From assembly GCF_011801145.1 (NCBI RefSeq), contig NZ_CP046172.1, positions 6,386,001-6,450,000 of the forward strand: a DNA stretch of 64,000 nt, given 5' to 3'. The stretch is from Nocardia arthritidis (lineage in GTDB: Bacteria > Actinomycetota > Actinomycetes > Mycobacteriales > Mycobacteriaceae). Each line of letters opens with the position of its first letter. Position 1 is the first letter of the stretch. Position numbers and translations under genes: made by a program. The notes under the pieces are model-generated. The model was given only the letters and a program-made list of their open reading frames with translations, had not been told where the DNA came from and searched no databases. Positions 15,505 through 22,500 of the stretch are shown piece by piece.

Positions 15505-16797
15505 TCACGGCCTCAACCAGGTCAACGTGATGTTGTTGATATTCGGCCAGCTCGTGTCCTGGTCGCAGGGCACCGACGTCCACATGATCACGCTGAGCTG
15601 GGTTCCCGCCGGAAAGACGTTCTCGGCAACACAATTCAGCGCGGCGGGCACCTTCCGCCGTTGATCGTGATTGGCATTGGCGTAGCGGATGCCGTAATTC
15701 GATGCGTCGACGATCGCGATGTAGCTTTCGTAGAGATTCTTGTCGAAATCGTCACCGACACCGCCGTCTCCGCCCGGACCAGCGGCGAGTAGACGCTGAC
15801 TGGTCGTGATCCGCCAGAGGCCGCCGCGCGTGAGCGTGAACGTGCCGAACGTCTCGTCGTGCACGACATCATTGGATTCGTACACCTTGTCGGGGAAACG
15901 GATCCTGGTCTCGCTGCCCGTGATGTGCTGACTCTGCCCGTGCGTCTCGTATCTCGCCTCATGCCGTTCCGTCGGCGAAGACCCTGTGCCGCAGTCGATT
16001 ACGCCGAGCCAGGATCCGCCGGTCCACCGGTACAGCATGCCGTCGTCGGCGCTGAGCACCAGCTGACCGAGCGCCGGATCCTTGATCGTCGTGGTGAGAT
16101 CGACGAAGGAGGCGCACACCGGAATGCTCGGCACCCGCCATTTCGTGCCGTCGCTGATCTCCAGCCAACCGCGATCCTGGCGGTACACGGTCTGCCCGCC
16201 ATAGGTCTGCGCGGCAGGCGGGCGATCGTCCGCGGTGCGCACCGGCGCGATGCCGCCGAGCGCGACCACCCGCTTGAGCTGGGTATTGTTCTGGATCATG
16301 TCCGGGGTGAGTTCGGTGGCACCGGCCTTGATGTTGATGCGCGCGAGCACAACGAAATCCGTCGATCCCTTTACCGGCGGATCGCCCGGCGTACCGGAAG
16401 CGCCGGGGACGTGGCGCACCACGAAACCGTTGCCGGTGTCGCCGGGATACGCCGTATCCGACTGCTGCGCGATGATCAGATCGACCCGGGCCGCCGTCCC
16501 GACGGGCGGGTCCCTGAGCACATCGATCGGGGTCGGGTCGTCATAGGTCTGGATGTAGCTGCCCGCACCGCGGTTCGAACGCATGAACATCTGGAACGGT
16601 CGCACGGTGACGGAGCGGGTATCCCCGGCAGCCACCTGGACGATTCCCGGATCGCCTGCGGCGGCGCGTATTCCGGTCTCGCTGCTGGTGCTGGTCGGGC
16701 CGGGTTGCAGCAGCGCGGTGGTGGCGAGGCGGGCGTCCTCGGTGGTGATCAGTCCGTTCGGACTGCTCGATACGGCCCAGGAATAGTGCTGGGACAT
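15505..16797 (-). CDS. Minor tail protein, fibre or receptor-binding type
   Basis: A 430-residue protein. The N-terminal half resembles the base of siphophage fibres: TGIRAAAGDPGIVQVAAGDT, a block with RVDLIIAQQSDT and FVVLARINIKAGATELTPDMI, then linker peptides rich in Trp-Gly such as LYRWTGGSWLGV, as in tail proteins that pass data-frame-like modules. The C-terminal 130 residues (ESNDVVHDETFGTFTLTRGG onwards) look like a C1q/TNF-like beta jelly roll, common in receptor-binding tips. ATG at 16797 with GGGAGA upstream. This is the protein most likely to decide target specificity. Confidence 0.65.
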   Translation of the reverse strand: MSQHYSWAVSSSPNGLITTEDARLATTALLQPGPTSTSSETGIRAAAGDPGIVQVAAGDTRSVTVRPFQMFMRSNRGAGSYIQTYDDPTPIDVLRDPPVGTAARVDLIIAQQSDTAYPGDTGNGFVVRHVPGASGTPGDPPVKGSTDFVVLARINIKAGATELTPDMIQNNTQLKRVVALGGIAPVRTADDRPPAAQTYGGQTVYRQDRGWLEISDGTKWRVPSIPVCASFVDLTTTIKDPALGQLVLSADDGMLYRWTGGSWLGVIDCGTGSSPTERHEARYETHGQSQHITGSETRIRFPDKVYESNDVVHDETFGTFTLTRGGLWRITTSQRLLAAGPGGDGGVGDDFDKNLYESYIAIVDASNYGIRYANANHDQRRKVPAALNCVAENVFPAGTQLSVIMWTSVPCDQDTSWPNINNITLTWLRP

Positions 16798-16814
16798 GAA
16801 CTCTCCCTTTCGGT

Positions 16815-17687
16815 TCAGATGGTGGCGTGCCGCCAGCGGACGGTCAGCAGCGCGGCCGGGTCGTGGTCGCTCGCCGTGAAACCGATCCGCACCGAGCCGT
16901 GCGCCGGGATCGGAAACCATTGCCGGGTAAGCAATTTGTCGTTGCGGCTGACGCCGTTGAGCAGCACGGTTCGCGCATCGGTATCGATCACGAGGCGCTG
17001 CCCGGCGTCGATCGCGAAATCGCCGTCGAAGACCAGCCGCTGTCCGGTCTCGCGGTTCACGATCACCGGACCGCGCACCGGGCCGACGATCTCCAGCACC
17101 GGCCAGGCGGCGACGTCACCGTCGTTGCGCGCCAACAGCATTCCGCCGGGTTTGCCGGTGCCGAAGACCAGCGGGAAGCGCAGCGGGAACACCAGACCGT
17201 CGACCGCGGGTTGCGGCAGCCCCGTCTGCGCCGTCGACTCGGCAGGCGAATACAGCCGCGGATCCGTGGCCACCCACTGGATCGCGCCGGTCGTGTAACC
17301 CACCGAGTAGTACTTGGCCACATCGATGGTGCGGCGGGTGCAGCGCGCGTTGGCCAGCCAGGACTGCTTGTCGAGCCGGGCGACGAGCGGTTCCTCCACC
17401 GGATGCTCTGTGGGCGCGGTGATTTCGCGCAGTTTGGCGATCACCGCGCCGAATCCGGCCAGTGGAACACCCTTCACCAGGTAGGTCAGTGTGATCACCC
17501 GCTTGCCCATGAGCTGCGTGCCCTGGAACAGGCCGTGCCGATTGGGCCGCGGCAGATCCTGGCCGCGTACCTCGGCGAGATCCTGCCAGCCTTCCAGCCG
17601 CACCATCCGGTACGGACTCGCCGAACCCAGAAGCGTTCCCCGCCATTCGATTTGGCCGTCCGCCGTAATCAGATCCCCGGCCGACAT
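16815..17687 (-). CDS. Distal tail protein (siphophage Dit type)
   Basis: A 290-residue protein with the bipartite Dit layout: an N-terminal ring domain (WRGTLLGSASPYRMVRLEGW, ITLTYLVKG, ATDPRLYSP) and a C-terminal galectin-like domain with NRETGQRLVFDGDFAIDAGQRLVIDTDARTVLLNG, the usual WP/GD-type hexamer strand pattern. Dit forms the hexameric ring at the tail tip. It starts on the TGATG overlap with the tape-measure stop, the normal gene order in siphophages. Confidence 0.8.
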   Translation of the reverse strand: MSAGDLITADGQIEWRGTLLGSASPYRMVRLEGWQDLAEVRGQDLPRPNRHGLFQGTQLMGKRVITLTYLVKGVPLAGFGAVIAKLREITAPTEHPVEEPLVARLDKQSWLANARCTRRTIDVAKYYSVGYTTGAIQWVATDPRLYSPAESTAQTGLPQPAVDGLVFPLRFPLVFGTGKPGGMLLARNDGDVAAWPVLEIVGPVRGPVIVNRETGQRLVFDGDFAIDAGQRLVIDTDARTVLLNGVSRNDKLLTRQWFPIPAHGSVRIGFTASDHDPAALLTVRWRHATI

Positions 17688-19597
17688 CAGCCGCCTCCTC
17701 TGGCCATCCAGTCCAGTTCCGCGGCGATATCGGCCGGGCTCTGGGTGGGGGTGGTATAGAAATTCTCGATATGGAATCCGGACCCGCCGGAATTCAGGCC
17801 GCCGAAGATGGGCTGCGACGGGAGGACCTGGGGTGCGGTGAGTGCGGCCCCGAGGGCGAAGCTGTTGGCGCTGTTTATGCCCAAAGCCGACGCCAGGCCG
17901 CTCAACGCCTTGCCGAGCACATAGATCAGCTTGGTGATCGCGTCGATGATCCGGACGATGACATCGGCGAGGCCGGAGATCGCGTCGATGACCTCCTTCA
18001 CCCCGTCGGCGATCTTCTTGATCGCGTCGGCGGCCCGCTCGATCGCCGGGCCGAACCTCTCCGCGGCCAGGCCGAGACCCAAGAGTCCCAACGCCAACGC
18101 GACAACCGCCAAAGCCGCGAGAGCGGCGTTCTTCGCGACGTCGCTCAGCACATCCGAGAGCGAGCGCAGTTTGCCCACGATCTGATCGACCTTGTCGTTC
18201 ACCTTCCCGAGCAGATCGGTGAGTACGGCATCAATCCGCGAAGCCATGTCCTTGAAGATCTTTTCGACATCTCCCGGCAAGGGCGCGAGCTTGTCGTGAA
18301 ACGCCGCGACCACACTGTCCAACCAGGATTGGATCGTCGCGAGGATGCCCGCCGTGGCGGCGGCCACGATCGCCGACAGTTGGCCGAACATGGCATTGGT
18401 GACGTCCAGGATCTGCTGCCACGCCCTCGCCACCGCGGAGTAGGCGGCGTCGGCTGCGGCTTGGATGGTCCCGGAAATCGCCGACCAGGCCGCATCGGCG
18501 ACGGCCAGCACCGCGGCGAACACACCGGTGGTGAGATCGAGAATCTGTTGCCATGTCCCCGCCACCACGGCATAGATCGCATCGGTCGCCGCCTGCACGG
18601 TGGCCAGGACCGCCGTCCAGATCGTGTCGACGGCCGCCCACATATCGGTGAGCAGGGCGACCGTCGTGTCGAGCACCTGCTGCCAGGCCGCGGCCACGAC
18701 GGCGTTGACCGCATCGGTCGCGGCCTGCACGGTGTCGACGACGGCCGTCCAGCTCTCGTCGGTCGCGGCGAGCACGGCGGTGAACAGGGCGACGGTGGTG
18801 TCGAGCACCTGCTGCCAGGCGGTCGCGGTGTTCTGTGTGACGGTGTCCAGGGTCGTCTGGATCGTGTCGGTGACCGCGCCCCAGAGCGCGGTGGTGGTGT
18901 CCAGCACGAGCTGCCATGCGGTGGCGACCCCTTGAGTGACCGTGTCCAATCCGGTTTGGACGGTCGTCACCACCGCGGACCAGATCGTGTCGATGGTCGT
19001 CCAGATCGCGGTGAAGGCGGCGGTGGTCGCGTCGACGGCGGACTGCCAGCTCGCCGCGATGGCGATGGCCAGCCCGGCGAAGGCCGCGGCGACCACCGGC
19101 ACCGGACCGACGGCCAGCCCCCACGCGACGATCATGCTGTTCGCGGTGCCGAGCGCCCGGTCGGCCAGCCAGTCCAGGCTGAACACGATGATGCCGATAT
19201 CCGCCGCGATCAGCCCGGCCGACAGCCGCGACGCACCGGCCAGCCGAACGAAACCGCCCGCGCCGTCGTGTGCCAGCGCGAGCAGCGCGGGCAGCAGGAA
19301 GGCCCGTAACAGCTTGTGCAGGAACAGGATCGGGCCCGTCATGCCGCGCAGCAATTGGGTGAGCTGGGTCAGCGCCCGCGACAGCCGGGTGGTGACGGCA
19401 TTGGCGACGATGAGCACCGCGTCGCGGACCGCGGACGCCAGCAGCGTCCGAAGTTGTTGCAGCGCGGGACCGGTCCGGCCGCTGAGCGTTTTGCCGAAGG
19501 TCTGTTCCAGCTCCCGGCGGAGCGTGGCCAGACCCTGGCTGACGGCTCCGGTGTCCAGATGGATGGTGCCGGTGAGCTCACCGACGGTGAGCGCCAT
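17687..19597 (-). CDS. Tail tape measure protein with hendecad repeats
   Basis: A 636-residue helical protein. Residues about 1-85 form the usual N-terminal helical start, 100-180 contain hydrophobic helices (FLLPALLALAHDG, GLIAADIGIIVFSLDWLA), and about 185-420 carry tandem 44-residue repeats beginning AWQQVLDTT, three full copies plus a 33-residue one. The repeat lengths are 4x11 and 3x11, and Trp/Phe recur every 11 or 22 residues, the tape-measure signature. The last third has amphipathic helices and a Gly/Pro tail. Tape length sets tail length: 636 residues at about 0.15 nm each imply roughly 95 nm. The protein lies between the chaperones and Dit, as expected. Confidence 0.85.
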   Translation of the reverse strand: MALTVGELTGTIHLDTGAVSQGLATLRRELEQTFGKTLSGRTGPALQQLRTLLASAVRDAVLIVANAVTTRLSRALTQLTQLLRGMTGPILFLHKLLRAFLLPALLALAHDGAGGFVRLAGASRLSAGLIAADIGIIVFSLDWLADRALGTANSMIVAWGLAVGPVPVVAAAFAGLAIAIAASWQSAVDATTAAFTAIWTTIDTIWSAVVTTVQTGLDTVTQGVATAWQLVLDTTTALWGAVTDTIQTTLDTVTQNTATAWQQVLDTTVALFTAVLAATDESWTAVVDTVQAATDAVNAVVAAAWQQVLDTTVALLTDMWAAVDTIWTAVLATVQAATDAIYAVVAGTWQQILDLTTGVFAAVLAVADAAWSAISGTIQAAADAAYSAVARAWQQILDVTNAMFGQLSAIVAAATAGILATIQSWLDSVVAAFHDKLAPLPGDVEKIFKDMASRIDAVLTDLLGKVNDKVDQIVGKLRSLSDVLSDVAKNAALAALAVVALALGLLGLGLAAERFGPAIERAADAIKKIADGVKEVIDAISGLADVIVRIIDAITKLIYVLGKALSGLASALGINSANSFALGAALTAPQVLPSQPIFGGLNSGGSGFHIENFYTTPTQSPADIAAELDWMARGGG

Positions 19598-19609
19598 GGT
19601 TGAACCCCT

Positions 19610-19822
19610 TTACAGATTGCCGATGACCGCACGGGCGGTCTCGCTGGTCAGTTCGACCGGTTCGCGGGCCGCGACCTGACGCCACACGCTGTCCGCGGAA
19701 AGTCCGGCGATCAGCGCGGTGAACTCCCACCACGACAGGCCGTCGTCCAGGTCGGCCATCAGGTCGCGGCCATACTCGCGGCGCCAGTCCGCGTAGAGCA
19801 GACGCCAGTGGCGCAGGATCAT
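19610..19822 (-). CDS. Tail assembly chaperone, downstream (T-like) part
   Basis: A 70-residue open frame (MILRHWRLLYADWRREYGRDL, WWEFTALIAGLSADSVWRQV) overlapping the upstream chaperone by 4 nt (ATGA). In siphophages this second frame is made mainly as a C-terminal extension of the first chaperone by -1 frameshifting; a slippery site and hairpin at 19844-19885 support this here. Fusion would give about 213 residues (125 + 88). Independent initiation at 19822 is possible but lacks an obvious ribosome site. It acts with the tape measure in tube assembly and is absent from the finished tail. Confidence 0.75.
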   Translation of the reverse strand: MILRHWRLLYADWRREYGRDLMADLDDGLSWWEFTALIAGLSADSVWRQVAAREPVELTSETARAVIGNL

Positions 19823-20250
19823 GCGGATGGCGTGCTCCCCGTCGCCCCCGCTATCCGCAGAGCGGGGGCCTGCGCCTTTCCCCCCGGGCGCTCCTGACGG
19901 TCCCGGTAGACCCGCTGACAGGTGTCGAGCAGATCGGGCAGGTCATCGATTTCCAGCCCACGCTGCATGATGTCGATCAGGTTGGCCTCGCCGAGCAGTG
20001 CGGACAGCATGTCGAACGCCTCCTCCGCGTCGACCTCGTCGGCGGCCGCCCTGCCGTTCTTGCGCGCCGCGACGGCGAACAGGATCAGCTTGGCGGGCAA
20101 CGAATTCGGGAGGGTGTACACCTTGCCGAGGATGCGCACGCGCGGTGCGACCCTGGCGGCCTTGCGTTCCCGCCACGCCTCGTCGAAGTCGTAGTCGACC
20201 TCGATTTCGTCGTCGGGGATGGCGGGCTCGTTGTTCGGCAGTCCGGTCAT
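19819..20250 (-). CDS. Tail assembly chaperone, upstream (G-like) part
   Basis: A 143-residue acidic protein: N-terminal disordered acidic stretch (IPDDEIEVDYDFDEAW), then helices with ARVAPRVRILGKVYTLPNSLPAKLILF and DAEEAFDMLSALLGEANLIDIM, close to the gp24/gp26-type chaperones of actinophages. It starts on an ATGA overlap with the tube protein stop and contains the -1 frameshift site at codon 125. The chaperones coat the tape measure before tube polymerisation. Confidence 0.78.
   Translation of the reverse strand: MTGLPNNEPAIPDDEIEVDYDFDEAWRERKAARVAPRVRILGKVYTLPNSLPAKLILFAVAARKNGRAAADEVDAEEAFDMLSALLGEANLIDIMQRGLEIDDLPDLLDTCQRVYRDRQERPGGKAQAPALRIAGATGSTPSA
19844..19885 (-). promoter_or_regulatory. 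Programmed -1 ribosomal frameshift signal
   Basis: On the minus strand GGGGGGAAAG occupies 19885-19876. In the zero frame it reads G-GGA-AAG (19882-19876), the slippery heptamer used by lambda G/T; the overlapping GGGGGGA is also slippery. After a 6-nt spacer a perfect 9-bp hairpin follows: GCCCCCGCT / AGCGGGGGC (19869-19861 with 19852-19844), 8-nt loop. In the -1 frame codons stay open from the slip to the stop of the downstream frame at 19610. Slip site, spacer and stem are all as known for siphophage chaperone frameshifting. Confidence 0.85.
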
Positions 20251-20720
20251 GACGCGCTACCGGTCACGTTGACCAGGGTGGACGGGCCGGATCGGGTGAT
20301 GGTGGCCTTCCACGGCACCTTGTCGTTGGTACCGCCGCCCTGCTCGCCGACGGAGAAGGTGGCCGTCCAGACCTTCCACTGCTTGTCGGCGGTGTGCCGG
20401 AAGTGGACCTTCCAGAGACCGAGCGTGCCGACCTGGCCGGCGAGCGCCTCCACCTTGGCCTGGCCCTGATCCGGCACACCGGTGACGGGGTCGACGAGCC
20501 GGAACCCTTCGAGCGCGATCGACGCGCCGCGCTGCACGATCTCCTGCTCGTAATTTCCGGCGGAATCGAATGTTGTGGTTTCCACGACCTGCTCATGATC
20601 GCCCAGATTGGGGATCGCCGAGGTGAGCCCGTGGATCGTGGTCCAACCCGCGGGAGTGTCGCTGTTGTCGTTCGCGATCTCGATAATGAAATCGCGGGCG
20701 TTTATCTTACCTATTGCCAT
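20247..20720 (-). CDS. Major tail tube protein
   Basis: A 157-residue protein of Siphoviridae tube type: MAIGKINARDFIIEIANDN, a beta-rich middle (VVETTTFDSAGNYEQEIVQRGASIALEGFRL), WKVWTATFSVGEQGG, and a C-terminal strand. It forms stacked hexamers around the tape measure. The ATG at 20720 is used because AAAGAAAG lies 8 nt upstream; a GTG 9 nt earlier is possible. It lies between tail terminator and chaperones, the conserved order. Confidence 0.75.
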   Translation of the reverse strand: MAIGKINARDFIIEIANDNSDTPAGWTTIHGLTSAIPNLGDHEQVVETTTFDSAGNYEQEIVQRGASIALEGFRLVDPVTGVPDQGQAKVEALAGQVGTLGLWKVHFRHTADKQWKVWTATFSVGEQGGGTNDKVPWKATITRSGPSTLVNVTGSAS

Positions 20721-20745
20721 GATTGCCACTTTCTTTTGTATATAT

Positions 20746-21171
20746 TCACGTCTGCGGACGATTGCCGCCCGGCCGATAAAGTTCCATGCGCATGTTCACG
20801 ATCCATTGATCGCGGCCGTCGCCGTCGCGAGTTTGATAGACCGGGCCGCCGTCGGTACCGACGGCCAGCACCAGCCGGGTGCCGCCCGCGAGGGCGCGTT
20901 CGCCCAGTCCATGCAGGGCGTCATAGATCGCCTGTGCGCGCGCTTCGGAGTCGGGCGCACCGGTTTTCGGTCCGCGCACACCGATCTGCACCACGGGTTC
21001 GTCATACGGCAGGTGGGCGTCGGATTCCCGGCCGGCCGCCCTGGTCAATACCAGAGCGGCGTCCGGCGTCGGCGGCAGCGCGTACAGGAAAACGTCTCGA
21101 TTACCCACCGGTTCGTAGACGCCGAGCCCCAATTCCTGGAGCAGCTTCGCGACCTCCTCCAGCAGCGTCAT
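20746..21171 (-). CDS. Tail terminator protein
   Basis: A 141-residue protein resembling small phage minor capsid / tail terminator proteins (PF12691 type): helix LLEEVAKLLQELGLGVYEP, strands VFLYALPPTPDAALVLT, VVQIGVRGP and VYQTRDGDGRDQWIVNMRMELY. It caps the tube and normally joins the tail to the head. Here no connector, portal, capsid or terminase gene precedes it; the next gene upstream is an AraC regulator. GGGGGCC lies 4 nt before the ATG. Confidence 0.7.
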   Translation of the reverse strand: MTLLEEVAKLLQELGLGVYEPVGNRDVFLYALPPTPDAALVLTRAAGRESDAHLPYDEPVVQIGVRGPKTGAPDSEARAQAIYDALHGLGERALAGGTRLVLAVGTDGGPVYQTRDGDGRDQWIVNMRMELYRPGGNRPQT

Positions 21172-21279
21172 GAAAGGCCCCCGCTTTCGCGACGCCTCGG
21201 CGATTCACGAATTTCCATGACTCCAGCATTCCGCCCCGCGGCACCGCTGTCATCGACCGGACGCGCACTGTCGAGTTGA

Positions 21280-22281
21280 TTATTCGTGCACCAGACAATG
21301 CCCCGATAATTCGGCCTGATTCCGCAAGACGGTATTCCTACGGTATTCGCCGGGCGGCGTGCCGAAGTGGGTGGCGAATATCCGGTTGAAATGGGCGGGC
21401 TGGGAAAAGCCCCAGCGCGAGCCGATACCGGCCACCGATTCGCCGTACAGGGCGGGATCGAGTAGGTCGCGGCGGCAGCGATCCAGCCGTCGCGCGCGGA
21501 TCCAGCCGCTCACCGTCGCACCGTGCTCGGTGAACAGCTTCTGCAGGTACCGAACCGAAATATGGTGTGCGGCCGCGATTTCGGCGAGACCCAGCTCCGG
21601 ATCCGCGAGATGCTGCTCGATGAACGCCTGGATCCGCAGCATCAGCGCGGTCTGCCGGGCCGGCTCGGCGACCGCATCGGCGACATCGGCGCGTTCGGCC
21701 AGGGCCGCGGCCATGACATCGACGACCGCAGTCGACAACCGCACATCGCCTGCCAACATCGGATCGTCCATCGAGCGCGCCAATTGCGCGACCAGACAGC
21801 CGACGATCGCCCCGGCACCCGAGGTGCCCGGGAGCGGAACGACGGTCGAACGCGCTACCGCGGCCGGCGTCAGCGGCAGCATCGAGCGCGGGATCCGCAC
21901 CAGCGTGAACCGAGTCGGGTCCTTTCGCCGTAGGAAATACGGACGCGAGAGATCCATGAGCATGACATCGCCCGGTCGCAACCGGACCTCTCGATCGTCC
22001 TGCTGAGCCGTGCAGTCTCCGTCCTGATGGACATAGACCACCAGATGATCGGAGCCCGCCCGGCGAATCAGCCGCTCCGTTCGCGCCGATTCGCCCGGCG
22101 GATTGAGCATGTGCACCACCCGCACCGCTCCGAGATCGCCGACGACCATCCGACCGCGCACCTCCGCACCCCGCGGGCCGCGCAGATCCACCTCGACCAG
22201 ATGATCGCGCATCACCCGCCGCCAGTAATCCAGGCGGATCGCCGGCTCGACATCCTCGGTCGACAACCGAGTGCCGCGCAT
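21280..22281 (-). CDS. AraC-family transcriptional regulator
   Basis: A 333-residue regulator. Residues 20-195 form a beta-rich effector-binding domain of the AraC-binding-like type (DHLVVYVHQDGDCTAQQ, LRPGDVMLMDLSRPYFLRR), and 225-320 contain the double HTH: LGLAEIAAAHHISVRYLQKLF, WIRARRLDRCRRDLLD and SRWGFSQPAHFNRIFATHFGTPPGEYRR, the second with the AraC signature. The ATG at 22281 has GGGAGGGAGATC directly upstream. It lies 108 bp upstream of the tail operon on the same strand and may be its regulator, or an unrelated neighbour; no AraC sites were identified. Confidence 0.85.
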   Translation of the reverse strand: MRGTRLSTEDVEPAIRLDYWRRVMRDHLVEVDLRGPRGAEVRGRMVVGDLGAVRVVHMLNPPGESARTERLIRRAGSDHLVVYVHQDGDCTAQQDDREVRLRPGDVMLMDLSRPYFLRRKDPTRFTLVRIPRSMLPLTPAAVARSTVVPLPGTSGAGAIVGCLVAQLARSMDDPMLAGDVRLSTAVVDVMAAALAERADVADAVAEPARQTALMLRIQAFIEQHLADPELGLAEIAAAHHISVRYLQKLFTEHGATVSGWIRARRLDRCRRDLLDPALYGESVAGIGSRWGFSQPAHFNRIFATHFGTPPGEYRRNTVLRNQAELSGHCLVHE

Positions 22282-22500
22282 GATCTCCCTCCCCATGAAA
22301 CATCCACTCCCATGGTTCATGCCGGACCGGAGTTGATCGAGACCCCCGGCGTTTCCACCCGATTCGGCAGTGTTCTCGCTTCGAACATCGGAAAACCGCC
22401 GATGTCGTGGGGTCTTGTTTATCCGACCCGAGTTGTTCGGTGTCGGCGCCGCGATGCCGAACGACATGCTCCGAACAACTCGCGCCGTTTCCGCTGCACG

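Noticed and set aside
17771..19309. Plus-strand 512-codon frame opposite the tape measure
   Set aside because: Asp/His/Gly/Arg-rich mirror of the helical repeat; typical shadow of a repetitive gene.
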